DNA of 33,032 bases from an uncultured beta proteobacterium (GCA_903838565.1 CAILZB010000134.1:1-33032), one strand, 5' to 3'; positions 14,425 through 24,249 are shown, counted from the stretch's first letter. Translations and numbers: made by a program. The notes: a model not told the origin generated them from the sequence alone.

Positions 14425-15084
14425 CTAAGGACCCGATCGATTCGCCCGCATGCGGGCGAGCGCGGCCTCGATCACGGCGCGCTTCTTGTCCAGCACAAGT
14501 GGGTCGGTGTGCTGCGAATGGCGGGGCAGGTCGGCAAGCTTCTCCTGTGCCTTGCTTTCCAGTCGTGCGGCGTTCTCCCGCGTTTCTCGATCCGTCTTGT
14601 CCGTGTGAAAGGCATAACGCTCGCGCGCCTCGTCGGCCTGCGCCTGCGACCAGGCGGCCCAACCGCTGTTTTTACCGGTGACGTTCTCCAGCAGGATGCA
14701 ATCCACCGGGCACACCGGAAGGCACAACTCGCATCCGGTGCAATAGGACTCGATCACTGTGTGCATGAGCTTGTTGCTGCCCAGGATGGCGTCGGTGGGA
14801 CAGACCTTGATGCACAGCGTGCATCCGATGCACCAGGCCTCGTCCACGAAGGCCACGCTGCGCGGGCCCTCCTGCCCATGGGCCGGATTCAACTCGGTTG
14901 CGGCTTCGTCAGTGCGTGCCGCGAGGCGTGAAATGCCCTCGCTCCCGCCGGGTGGGCACTGGTTGATCGCGGCCTGGCCGCGGGCGATCGCGCCCGCGTA
15001 GCCGGCGCAGTCGGGATAGCCACAGCGCGTGCACTGGGTCTGCGGCAGGACGTCAAGCAGGCGCTCGGCCAAAGAGGGGTGCAT
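14425..15084 (-). CDS. rsxB: RnfB/RsxB-type ferredoxin (electron transport complex subunit B)
   Basis: A 219-residue iron-sulfur protein. The ATG at 15084 starts MHPSLAERLLDVLPQTQC; the frame upstream to 15267 is basic, low-complexity antisense to the depolymerase tail. The N-terminal RnfB-type four-Cys motif (TQCTRCGYPDCAGYA, then NQCPPGG) should bind one [4Fe-4S] cluster, and two ferredoxin motifs follow (CIGCTLCIKVCPTDA and CTGCELCLPVCPVDC). The membrane helix found at the N-terminus of E. coli RsxB is missing, and no other Rnf subunit lies nearby, so it is probably a soluble stand-alone ferredoxin. The C-terminus is a charged coiled-coil-like tail. It sits 28 bases after the PHB depolymerase gene on the same strand and may be cotranscribed with it. 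Its partner enzyme is not evident. Confidence 0.85.
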   Translation of the reverse strand: MHPSLAERLLDVLPQTQCTRCGYPDCAGYAGAIARGQAAINQCPPGGSEGISRLAARTDEAATELNPAHGQEGPRSVAFVDEAWCIGCTLCIKVCPTDAILGSNKLMHTVIESYCTGCELCLPVCPVDCILLENVTGKNSGWAAWSQAQADEARERYAFHTDKTDRETRENAARLESKAQEKLADLPRHSQHTDPLVLDKKRAVIEAALARMRANRSGP

Positions 15085-15112
15085 GCAACCGAGCCGCTGA
15101 ACTCCGGTCCAC

Positions 15113-16567
15113 TCAGACGCGGGTGCGCTTGCCTTTGCTGGCTGGCTTCGCCACAGGCACGACAGTGGCCTTCGCCGCGGGCTTTGAAACCGACTTGGCA
15201 ACGGTCTTCTTCTGTGGGGCACGCTTGACCGCGACCGGCGCGGCAGTGGCCGCTTTCGCCGGTGCATCAGCCTCAGCTTGCGCGGCCGGTGCAGCCTGTG
15301 GTTTCAGGCTGTGTTGCAGGATGAAGGCCTTGACCTCCGGATACACCATGTCGCGCCAGCGCCTGCCGCTGAAGATGCCGTAATGCCCCGCGCCTTTGAC
15401 CTCGTAGTGGCGCTGCTCCGAGTCCACCACACCGGTGCAAATGCTGTGCACGGCCTCGGTCTGACCGGAGCCTGAAATGTCGTCGAGTTCGCCTTCGACG
15501 GAGAACAGCGCAGTGCGGGTGATGTCCTGGGGACGCACACGTTCCACTTTGCCATCCGCGCCTTTGACGTCCCAGGTGCCGTTGACCAGGCTGAACTCCT
15601 GAAACACCACGCGAATGGTCTCCAGGTAGTAGTCGGCATCCATGTCCAGCACGGCGTTGTACTCGTCATAAAACTTGCGGTGTGCTTCGGCGCTGGTGCC
15701 GTCGCCTTTGATCAGATCCTTGAAATAATCGTAGTGACTTCTGGCATGGTTGCTGGGGTTCATCGCGACAAAGCCCGTGTGCTGCAGGAAGCCGGGATAG
15801 ACGCGGCGCCCGGCGCCCGGGAAGTTCTGCGGCACGCGGTAAATCACGTTGTTCTCAAACCAGTTTGAGCTCTTGTTCGTCGCCAGGTTATTCACTGCCG
15901 TGGGCGACTTGCGCGCGTCAATCGGCCCACCCATCATGGTCATCGTCAGCGGCGTGGTTTCACCGCGGCTCGCCATCAAGGCCACAGCGGCCAGCACCGG
16001 CACCGTGGGCTGGCATACGCTCATCACATGGCAATTGCCGTAAATCCCCTGCAGGTGACGAATGAACTCCTGCACATAGTTGACGTAATCATCCAGATGG
16101 AAAGCCCCTTCGGATTGAGGCACCAGGCGCGCGTTCTTCCAGTCGGTGATGTAGACCTTGTGGTCCTTGAGCATGGTCTTGACGGTGTCGCGCAACAACG
16201 TCGCGTAGTGACCGGACAGGGGTGCCACGATCAGCACGGCAGGCTGGTTCTTGAGCGTGGTCAGCGTCGTCGTGTCGTCGGTGAAGCGCTTGAAGCGGCG
16301 CAGTTCGCAAAAGGGTTTGTCGATCTCGATGCGCTCGTGGATCGCCACCGACACGCCCTCCACATCCACCGTGCGCAGTCCGAATTCGGGCTTCAGATAG
16401 TCCTTGCCCAGGCGGTAAACCAGGTCATACCCTGCCGAAACACGCTGCGCAAAAGGGTTCTGACCCAGCGGCGAGAGCGGGTTGCTGTAGACCTTGGAGG
16501 CCGCTTGCGCGAAATCCGCAAAGGGCTCCATCAGTGAACGCTGGGATTCGTAGAGTTGGTAAAGCAT
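15113..16567 (-). CDS. phaZ: intracellular poly(3-hydroxybutyrate) depolymerase
   Basis: A 484-residue granule-associated alpha/beta hydrolase that mobilises stored PHB. The nucleophile motif is SVCQP with Cys185 in place of Ser. With Asp362 (GELDDISG) and His395 (GAGHYGIF) this matches the Cys-Asp-His triad known for Ralstonia eutropha PhaZa1. No signal peptide is present, as expected for the intracellular type. The N-terminal MLYQLYESQRSLMEPFADFA is family-typical. A GAAGG ribosome-binding site lies 7 bases before the ATG. Beyond about residue 424 the protein carries a Lys/Ala/Pro/Val-rich tail (for example APVAVKRAPQKKTVAKS) that is not part of the catalytic fold and looks like histone-H1/PhaF-type nucleic-acid-binding tails. 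An operator-like palindrome shared with the phasin gene lies upstream. Confidence 0.93.
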   Translation of the reverse strand: MLYQLYESQRSLMEPFADFAQAASKVYSNPLSPLGQNPFAQRVSAGYDLVYRLGKDYLKPEFGLRTVDVEGVSVAIHERIEIDKPFCELRRFKRFTDDTTTLTTLKNQPAVLIVAPLSGHYATLLRDTVKTMLKDHKVYITDWKNARLVPQSEGAFHLDDYVNYVQEFIRHLQGIYGNCHVMSVCQPTVPVLAAVALMASRGETTPLTMTMMGGPIDARKSPTAVNNLATNKSSNWFENNVIYRVPQNFPGAGRRVYPGFLQHTGFVAMNPSNHARSHYDYFKDLIKGDGTSAEAHRKFYDEYNAVLDMDADYYLETIRVVFQEFSLVNGTWDVKGADGKVERVRPQDITRTALFSVEGELDDISGSGQTEAVHSICTGVVDSEQRHYEVKGAGHYGIFSGRRWRDMVYPEVKAFILQHSLKPQAAPAAQAEADAPAKAATAAPVAVKRAPQKKTVAKSVSKPAAKATVVPVAKPASKGKRTRV

Positions 16568-16592
16568 GGAAGACCTTCGGAATCGCTAATTG

Positions 16593-16603
16593 TTGCAGTG
16601 CAA
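16593..16603 (-). promoter_or_regulatory. putative PhaR-type operator at the phaZ promoter
   Basis: TTGCAGTGCAA is a perfect palindrome around one central base, located 25 bases before the phaZ ATG. On the minus strand a -10-like TTATAT (16603-16608) abuts it, so a bound repressor would block the promoter; no good -35 was seen. A second, degenerate TGTTGCAG-type element (GCACCTGCAA on the + strand) lies at 16653-16662. The same 9-base core occurs in the phasin promoter at 29018-29026. TGC-rich palindromes are targets of the PHB regulator PhaR in related bacteria, from memory. Confidence 0.5.
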
Positions 16604-16700
16604 TATAACAGGCATTGTGTCGCCGTTACTGGGGAATTTCCCTAAATTCTCAGCACCTGCAACATCATTCTGTCAGTTAACGGAAAGGGTTCCATTGCCA

Positions 16701-16717
16701 GGGGGCGAATAACCCCC
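16701..16717 (-). terminator. possible hairpin terminator after the aminotransferase gene
   Basis: A five-base GGGGG/CCCCC stem with a seven-base loop lies about 10-25 bases past the aminotransferase stop, before phaZ. No T-run follows on the minus strand, so it would be a weak or Rho-assisted terminator, or only a stabilising hairpin. Confidence 0.3.
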
Positions 16718-16725
16718 CGGCGTGG

Positions 16726-17922
16726 TCAAATGACTTTGGCAATCGAGGCGCAAACGTAGTCGATGTTCTTGCTGTTCAGCGCCGCCACGCACATGCGGCC
16801 GGTGTCGGTACCGTACACGCCAAACTCGTTGCGCAGCCGCACCATCTGGTCCTTGGTGAGACCGGAGTAGCTGAACATGCCGATTTGCTGGGTGATGAAA
16901 CTCATGTCCTGCTTCACGCCTGCGGCCTTGAGCTTTTCCACCAGCAGCGTGCGCATCTGCTTGATGCGTTCGCGCATGGAGGCCAGCTCCTTTTCCCACA
17001 GCGCGCGCAGTTCCGGGTTGCCCAGCACCGCCGCGACCACGGCGCCGCCATGCGTTGGCGGATTGCTGTAGTTGGTGCGGATCATGATCTTGAGCTGGCT
17101 CAGGACTCGGTCGGCTTCCTCCTTGCTCTGGCACAGCACGGAAAGCGCGCCCACGCGTTCACCATACAGGCTGAAGCTCTTGCTGAACGAGGTGGACACG
17201 AGGAAGTTCAAGCCGGCGGCAACGAACTTCTGCACCGCCGCGCCGTCCTGCGTCAGACCATGGGCAAAGCCCTGGTAGGCCATGTCCAGGAACGCCGTCA
17301 GGTTCTTGGCCTTGACTGTGGCGACCACCTGGTCCCACTGTTCTGACGTGATGTCGTAGCCGGTCGGATTGTGGCAGCAGGCGTGCAGCACGACCACAGT
17401 GCCGGGTGCGGTCGCGTTGAGCGCGGCCAGCATGCCGTCAAAGTTGACGCCGCGCGTGGCGGCGTCGTAGTAGGGATAGCTCTCCACGGTGAAGCCGGCT
17501 TCGGTGAAGAGCGCACGATGATTTTCCCAGCTCGGGTCACTGATGAGCACCTTGGCGTTCGGATTCAGGCGCTTGAGGAAATCCGCACCCACCTTGAGTC
17601 CACCAGTGCCACCAATGGCTTGCACCGTCGCCACGCGGGCCGATTTGACCGCTTCGCTGTCGGCGCCAAATACCAGGCTCTTGACGCCTGCGTCGTACGC
17701 GGCGATGCCGTCAATCGGCAGGTAACCGCGTGGCTTGGGCGACTCCATCATGGTCTTTTCCGCCGCCTGCACGCAGGCCAGCAGCGGCAGCTTGCCGTTC
17801 TCGTCGAAATACACGCCCACGCCCAAGTTCACCTTGTTGGGGTTGGTGTCGGCATTGAATTGTTCGTTCAGACCCAGAATCGGGTCGCGCGGGGCCATTT
17901 CGACATTGGAGAAGAGAGACAT
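16726..17922 (-). CDS. tyrB: aromatic/aspartate aminotransferase (class I)
   Basis: A 398-residue PLP-dependent transaminase of the AspC/TyrB subgroup, which exchanges amino groups between aspartate, glutamate or aromatic amino acids and their 2-oxoacids. The internal aldimine lysine is Lys248 in STSFSKSFSLYGERVG. Other cofactor and substrate residues are visible: Gly108-Gly109 loop (GGTGGLK), Trp132 (SDPSWENH), Asn185 in HNPTG, Asp213 and Tyr216 (FLDMAYQGF) and Arg256. Length and N-terminus (MSLFSNVEMAPRDPILGL) are typical. A GAAGGG ribosome-binding site precedes the start. Its minus-strand position facing away from uvrB is a common Comamonadaceae arrangement in my recollection, here interrupted by three extra genes. 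TyrB and AspC cannot be separated reliably by eye. Confidence 0.92.
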   Translation of the reverse strand: MSLFSNVEMAPRDPILGLNEQFNADTNPNKVNLGVGVYFDENGKLPLLACVQAAEKTMMESPKPRGYLPIDGIAAYDAGVKSLVFGADSEAVKSARVATVQAIGGTGGLKVGADFLKRLNPNAKVLISDPSWENHRALFTEAGFTVESYPYYDAATRGVNFDGMLAALNATAPGTVVVLHACCHNPTGYDITSEQWDQVVATVKAKNLTAFLDMAYQGFAHGLTQDGAAVQKFVAAGLNFLVSTSFSKSFSLYGERVGALSVLCQSKEEADRVLSQLKIMIRTNYSNPPTHGGAVVAAVLGNPELRALWEKELASMRERIKQMRTLLVEKLKAAGVKQDMSFITQQIGMFSYSGLTKDQMVRLRNEFGVYGTDTGRMCVAALNSKNIDYVCASIAKVI

Positions 17923-18027
17923 GGAAGGGTCCTGTGGTGAAAAATCTTGAGTGGTTCAGGGCGGTCAAACGACAGTGGCAGGTTGCCGACTGCACAAGCG
18001 ATATTTTACCTCCCGCTCCCGTCCAAC

Positions 18028-18516
18028 CTAGGGACAACCCTGACCCGTGCGCAGCCCCTTGAGGAAAGCCCTTCGGGCAGTTCCGGCGGCGATGGCAGTC
18101 GCCACTTCCCGGGAGTGACGTTCCGCACCGCTGAGCTTCCTGATCCAGCTTCGGTACGGAACAAGTCCTTCCACCGCGCCCTTGAATGCGCCCAGCGCGG
18201 TGTCACCAATGAAGGCAACCCCACGGTCGACCTCGCTCGCGTCGGCATCCGCTGCGGGCACATCAATGTCCGCGCCAAGGATCTGGTCCAGCGCCTTCAC
18301 GTCGGCCCACAGCGCATCGCAGCTTTGATCCGCGGGCTTGTCATAGGGGTGCTTCTTCGCATCGAGCAGCAGCGAGGGGATGTCATCCTGCCCCACATTG
18401 AAGTCGGCCATGGGTGTCGTCGCCGCGTCAGAGAAGCGTGAAGGCTGCGACGTGGAGCAGGCACTCAGAGCGAGCACCAGCGCGAGCAAAAGCGGGGTGG
18501 TTTTGTGTTGTCGCAT
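18028..18516 (-). CDS. conserved hypothetical lipoprotein
   Basis: A 162-residue protein with a lipoprotein signal: MRQHKTT, hydrophobic core LLLALVLALSA, and a lipobox LSAC with Cys20. Ser follows the cysteine, which favours sorting to the outer membrane. The mature part contains two further Cys (QSCDALWADV and GQGC at the end) that could pair in the periplasm. It also has a glycine/alanine-rich helical stretch (GDTALGAFKGAVEGLVPYRSW) followed by SGAERHSREVATAIAAGTARR. I believe I have seen similar proteins in other beta- and gammaproteobacteria but know no function. It lies between the aminotransferase and a hypothetical gene, all on the minus strand. Confidence 0.75.
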   Translation of the reverse strand: MRQHKTTPLLLALVLALSACSTSQPSRFSDAATTPMADFNVGQDDIPSLLLDAKKHPYDKPADQSCDALWADVKALDQILGADIDVPAADADASEVDRGVAFIGDTALGAFKGAVEGLVPYRSWIRKLSGAERHSREVATAIAAGTARRAFLKGLRTGQGCP

Positions 18517-18539
18517 GTAATTTCAACCGGGTTTCCTTG

Positions 18540-18619
18540 AGTGGCGCCGTTGCCATGCGGCAGCGGGTCGTTTGGCCGTCGCAGCCGCCGTCGAGTGGGA
18601 AAACTTCTGCGGTTGTCAT
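18540..18619 (-). pseudogene. possible 5' fragment of a GFA-family (CENP-V/glutathione-dependent formaldehyde-activating) gene
   Basis: On the minus strand an ATG at 18619, preceded by AAAGGACG, starts MTTAEVFPLDGGCDGQTTRC. This resembles the N-terminus of GFA-domain proteins, which usually read like LDGGCDCGxxRYRM with zinc-binding cysteines. The resemblance holds for about 27 codons to RMATAPL. The frame then continues out of frame into the lipoprotein gene with no second zinc motif, so if the call is right it is a dead remnant. It fills much of the 156-base gap between two hypothetical genes. The match is from memory and short. Confidence 0.35.
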
Positions 18620-18672
18620 GGTCGTCCTTTTGGGCGCAAAGTGTCCTGTTGGGTTGATGGGTTGATGGGCAG

Positions 18673-19065
18673 TTAATCCCAAGCGACATTCGATACTCCC
18701 GGAATAGATGGCACCAGCTCGGCCAGATGCGCCCGCAGTTTCTCGACCTCGGCAGCAGGATTAACTCGCCTGAAAAGGCGCTGGATCATGGAAGGTTCAG
18801 CCACCGGGAACACACTCCATTCGTTGCTGCTGCCGTCGGTGTTGCCGCAGCCGAGCCAAAGCTTGAACGGCTTGCGCGAAACCATAACAACCCAACCAAA
18901 GTCCTCGGGGACGATTCCCTCCACCGCGACGCCGCGCTCTTTGAGTTTTTCGGTTAACCACTGAGCGAGGGCCTTGCCATAGCGCCCCGGGTTGGTTTCT
19001 TCTTCCTCGCCCCGTTCAGGTTGGAAGAAGTCGGTTTGAAACCTGAGCTGCAACCTGGTGTTCAT
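18673..19065 (-). CDS. conserved hypothetical cytosolic protein
   Basis: A 130-residue protein without signal peptide or membrane segment. It begins MNTRLQLRFQTDFFQPERGE and contains ETNPGRYGKALAQWLTEKL, a tryptophan-containing strand PEDFGWVVMVSRKPFKLWLG, EWSVFPVAEP, and ends with GVSNVAWD. The pattern of an amphipathic helix followed by several beta strands suggests a small alpha/beta fold. I do not recognise a named family. It lies 31 bases downstream of the membrane protein gene on the same strand and may be cotranscribed with it. There is no strong ribosome-binding site in front of the ATG. Confidence 0.65.
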   Translation of the reverse strand: MNTRLQLRFQTDFFQPERGEEEETNPGRYGKALAQWLTEKLKERGVAVEGIVPEDFGWVVMVSRKPFKLWLGCGNTDGSSNEWSVFPVAEPSMIQRLFRRVNPAAEVEKLRAHLAELVPSIPGVSNVAWD

Positions 19066-19096
19066 GTTGGGAAAGCTTTGGCGCAGGGTCTACGCC

Positions 19097-19546
19097 CTAG
19101 CGTGCATGCTGAACCAGCGAGGCGCGGTAGCTCGCCAGAACGCGGCGACCCACAGCGCCAAAGAGCGTGAGCTGTATGGAACTGCCCCGAAAGCGCACTG
19201 CGGTGCCAGTGCGCAGAAATTTCTGCTGTTCTTCGACCGACGCGACTTGCGACCACGGTATGAAGAGCGGTGGACAGAGAAACCGAAAGGGCAAGAAGAT
19301 GGACAGTGCCAAGCCTGAGCTTGCGACGGTGACGAACAGGCAGTTTGCGTAGCGAACCGGAAACCACGCACTGCTGCCCAGGCTGCCCGAAGCAAACCGA
19401 AACCGTTCGCCGTCAGCCAATGAAACGTGTGAGAACCGCTGTGCAAGCGAGCGCCAGCCGGACATATGGGCCAAAAGGCCGCCGATGGCAAGCCAGGCTG
19501 CAAGGAACAGCGGGATGAACAACTCGGGCTGAATCTGGTGTGACAT
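19097..19546 (-). CDS. hypothetical membrane protein
   Basis: A 149-residue protein read from the ATG at 19546 (MSHQIQPELFIPLFLAAWL). An upstream in-frame GTG at 19585 would add 13 basic, unconvincing residues. One clear transmembrane helix lies at about residues 8-28, and a second hydrophobic stretch is at about 73-90 (LFVTVASSGLALSIFLPF). After that comes PPLFIPWSQVASVEEQ, a conserved-looking pattern seen in membrane-anchored PH-like or photosynthesis-unrelated small proteins, but the function is unknown. A longer minus-strand frame over the same bases (19090-19647) is Ser/Arg/Cys-rich and looks like a shadow. The gene is divergent from uvrB. Confidence 0.6.
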   Translation of the reverse strand: MSHQIQPELFIPLFLAAWLAIGGLLAHMSGWRSLAQRFSHVSLADGERFRFASGSLGSSAWFPVRYANCLFVTVASSGLALSIFLPFRFLCPPLFIPWSQVASVEEQQKFLRTGTAVRFRGSSIQLTLFGAVGRRVLASYRASLVQHAR

Positions 19547-19760
19547 TTCGGCCTGGGGTCTTTTGATGCGGTCAACGAGAAGCACTTCAAAGAAAACCAG
19601 CGGAGCATTCTGGCAGTTGCAGGTGAATCAGAACTCCGCACCTGCACTATATCCCGAGTGCGGCCAAGATGCCTTTGCGGGCGCAGTGTCAGGCAGCTCC
19701 GGATGGGCTGACATAAATGGATAACATCAGCAGCTACTTTGTCGTATTAATCGCCAGCTC

Positions 19761-21914
<2,154 letters not shown>

Positions 21915-21932
21915 AACTGCAGGTTTTCTGCT

Positions 21933-21957
21933 ATACTTGACCAAATCACTCGACATC
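21933..21957 (+). promoter_or_regulatory. IscR type 1 binding site at the isc promoter
   Basis: Bases 21933-21957 match the published type 1 IscR consensus (ATASYYGACTRWWWYAGTCRRSTAT) at roughly 20 of 25 positions: the left half reads ATACTTGAC, an A/T-rich centre follows, and the right half reads CTCGACATC. It lies 77 bases before iscR. A -10-like TATACT (21932-21937) overlaps its left end, so [2Fe-2S]-IscR bound here should repress the operon, as known in E. coli. Only one such site was seen. Confidence 0.65.
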
Positions 21958-22033
21958 TTGTTCCAAGGGTATTCCAGAGGCCCTTCGGCATCCGGTAGCG
22001 CGTGATCCGGGGTCAAATTTTCAGGAGTCAAAA

Positions 22034-22570
22034 ATGCGTCTCACCACCAAAGGTCGTTTTGCGGTTACCGCCATGATTGATCTGGCCTTGCGCCAGGGTA
22101 CCGGGCCGGTCACGCTCGCTGCCATCAGCCAGCGGCAACAGATTTCGCTGTCCTACCTGGAACAGCTGTTCGGCAAGCTGCGGCGCAACGACCTGGTGGA
22201 ATCGACGCGAGGCCCGGGTGGCGGCTACTCGCTGGGGCGCAAGCCCGCGGATATCACCGTGGCCGAGATCATCACTTCGGTCGATGAACCCATCGACGCG
22301 ACGCACTGTGCCGGCAAGGAAAATTGCCTGGGCGACGCGGGCCGCTGCATGACGCACGACCTGTGGACGGCGCTGAACGAACACATGGTGGCGTTCCTGG
22401 ACTCCGTGAACCTGCAAACCCTGGTGGACCAGCAACTTGCCAAGGGCATTCAGGTCGAGGGCAAGCCGGCGGTCAAACGCGCGATTTCGGCCATGCCGGT
22501 GGCCAAACCTATGCGCCTGAATATTCCGAACTCGGTGTTTGCGCTTGGCAATTCCTTCGCCAAGTCGTAA
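22034..22570 (+). CDS. iscR: Fe-S cluster sensing transcriptional regulator IscR
   Basis: Rrf2-family repressor that, with a [2Fe-2S] cluster, shuts down its own operon when clusters are plentiful. The 178-residue protein has the winged-helix start [19 protein letters not shown] and the recognition region [19 protein letters not shown]. The cluster cysteines are Cys92, Cys98 and Cys105, followed by His108 (RCMTHDLW). The last spacing is one residue longer than in E. coli (Cys104). A Lys/Arg-rich tail ends the protein. A CAGGAG ribosome-binding site lies 7-8 bases before the ATG, and an IscR-type site lies in the promoter, so autoregulation is likely. Confidence 0.96.
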   Translation: MRLTTKGRFAVTAMIDLALRQGTGPVTLAAISQRQQISLSYLEQLFGKLRRNDLVESTRGPGGGYSLGRKPADITVAEIITSVDEPIDATHCAGKENCLGDAGRCMTHDLWTALNEHMVAFLDSVNLQTLVDQQLAKGIQVEGKPAVKRAISAMPVAKPMRLNIPNSVFALGNSFAKS

Positions 22571-22610
22571 GGCCTGCAGATCACAGTCCCCTTCTGAAAG
22601 AACAGACCCC

Positions 22611-23831
22611 ATGGACACAACCCCCCATTTCCCGATTTACATGGACTACAGCGCGACCACGCCCTGCGATCCGCGCGTGGTGGACGCCATGATTCCCTGG
22701 TTGCGCGAGCATTTCGGCAACCCCGCGTCGCGTAGCCACGCCTGGGGTTGGGAAGCCGAAGCTGCGGTGGAAAAGGCGCGTACGCAAGTGGCCGATTTGA
22801 TTGGCGCGGACCCGCGCGAGATCGTCTGGACTTCGGGCGCGACCGAGTCGAACAACCTGGCGCTCAAGGGCGCGGCGCACTTCTACAAGAGCAAGGGCAA
22901 ACACATCATCACCGTCAAGACCGAGCACAAGGCGGTGCTCGACACCTGCCGCGAACTCGAGCGCCAGGGGTTTGACGTGACCTATCTGGACGTGCAGCCT
23001 GATGGTTTGCTGAACCTGGACGCTTTCAAAGCCGCGATTCGCCCCGACACCATACTGGCCAGCGTGATGTTCGTGAACAACGAAATCGGCGTGATTCAGG
23101 ACATCTCTGCCATTGGCTCGGTATGCCGTGACAAGGGCATCATCTTCCATGTGGACGCAGCGCAAGCCACCGGCCGTGTGGCCTTCGACCTGAGCCAGAT
23201 GCCGGTCGACCTGATGAGCCTGACCGCGCACAAGACCTATGGCCCCAAGGGCATCGGTGCGCTGTTTGTGCGGCGCAAGCCACGCGTGCGCCTGGAAGCG
23301 CAGATGCACGGCGGCGGGCATGAGCGCGGCATGCGATCCGGCACACTTCCCACGCACCAGATCGTCGGCATGGGCGAGTCCTACGCCATCGCCAAGGACG
23401 AGATGGCGACGGAGACGCTGCGCATTCAGGCGCTGCACGACCGCATGGTGGCGGGCCTCAAGGGTATCGAGCAGGTGTTTATCAACGGGCACGAGACCCA
23501 GCGCATTCCGCACAACCTGAACATGAGTTTCAACTATGTCGAAGGCGAGTCGCTGATCATGGGCATCAAGGGCCTGGCGGTCTCCAGCGGCTCCGCCTGC
23601 ACCTCGGCCAGCTTGGAGCCGAGCTACGTGCTGCGCGCGCTGGGACGCAGCGACGAACTGGCGCACAGCAGCCTGCGCATGACGATCGGACGCTTCACGA
23701 CCGAGGCCGAGATCGATTACGCGGTGGACACGATCAAGACCAATGTGGCCAAGCTGCGTGACTTGAGTCCGCTGTGGGAGATGTATCTGGACGGCGTGGA
23801 CATCAGTTCAATTCAATGGGCCGCCCATTAA
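22611..23831 (+). CDS. iscS: cysteine desulfurase
   Basis: PLP enzyme that takes sulfur from cysteine and delivers it as persulfide to IscU and other acceptors. I used the ATG at 22611 ([20 protein letters not shown]), which gives 406 residues, the usual length; the frame upstream to 22539 overlaps iscR. The PLP lysine is Lys208 in [13 protein letters not shown], and the catalytic cysteine is Cys330 in [20 protein letters not shown]. The cofactor motif TSGATESNN is at 74-82. The C-terminus ends SIQWAAH, the IscU-contacting tail. It follows iscR by 40 bases in the isc operon. The group I desulfurase loop is long, as in IscS and unlike SufS. Confidence 0.97.
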   Translation: MDTTPHFPIYMDYSATTPCDPRVVDAMIPWLREHFGNPASRSHAWGWEAEAAVEKARTQVADLIGADPREIVWTSGATESNNLALKGAAHFYKSKGKHIITVKTEHKAVLDTCRELERQGFDVTYLDVQPDGLLNLDAFKAAIRPDTILASVMFVNNEIGVIQDISAIGSVCRDKGIIFHVDAAQATGRVAFDLSQMPVDLMSLTAHKTYGPKGIGALFVRRKPRVRLEAQMHGGGHERGMRSGTLPTHQIVGMGESYAIAKDEMATETLRIQALHDRMVAGLKGIEQVFINGHETQRIPHNLNMSFNYVEGESLIMGIKGLAVSSGSACTSASLEPSYVLRALGRSDELAHSSLRMTIGRFTTEAEIDYAVDTIKTNVAKLRDLSPLWEMYLDGVDISSIQWAAH

Positions 23832-23847
23832 ATAAAGAGGTATCAAA

Positions 23848-24234
23848 ATGGCTTATTCAGAAAAAGTTGTCGAGCACTACGAGAACCCGCGCAATGTGGG
23901 ATCCTTTGACAAGGGTGATGAATCGGTGGGCACCGGCATGGTCGGCGCCCCGGCCTGTGGCGACGTGATGAAGCTGCAGATCAAGGTCAACCCGCAGACC
24001 GGCGTGATCGAGGACGCGCGCTTCAAGACCTACGGTTGCGGCTCGGCCATTGCGTCTTCGTCGCTGGTGACCGAGTGGGTCAAGGGCAAGACGCTGGATC
24101 AGGCGGCGGCATTGAAGAACAGCGAGATCGCCGAAGAGCTGGCGCTGCCGCCGGTGAAAATCCACTGTTCCATTCTGGCCGAGGACGCCATCAAGGCGGC
24201 GGTGGCTGACTACCGCCAAAAACACCTTTCCTGA
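23848..24234 (+). CDS. iscU: Fe-S cluster assembly scaffold
   Basis: Scaffold on which IscS-derived sulfur and iron form a [2Fe-2S] cluster before transfer. The protein has 128 residues. Cluster residues are Cys37 and Asp39 (APACGDVM), Cys64 ([11 protein letters not shown]) and Cys107. LPPVK at 100-104 is the HscA recognition motif, and an HscA homologue is encoded downstream. It starts 16 bases after iscS with an AGAGG ribosome-binding site. Confidence 0.97.
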   Translation: MAYSEKVVEHYENPRNVGSFDKGDESVGTGMVGAPACGDVMKLQIKVNPQTGVIEDARFKTYGCGSAIASSSLVTEWVKGKTLDQAAALKNSEIAEELALPPVKIHCSILAEDAIKAAVADYRQKHLS

Positions 24235-24249
24235 AACCGACATCCAGTG

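Noticed and set aside
19090..19647. Minus-strand frame overlapping the hypothetical membrane protein
   Set aside because: Ser/Arg/Cys-rich with no structure; the other minus frame over the same bases has a clear membrane helix and plausible protein composition.
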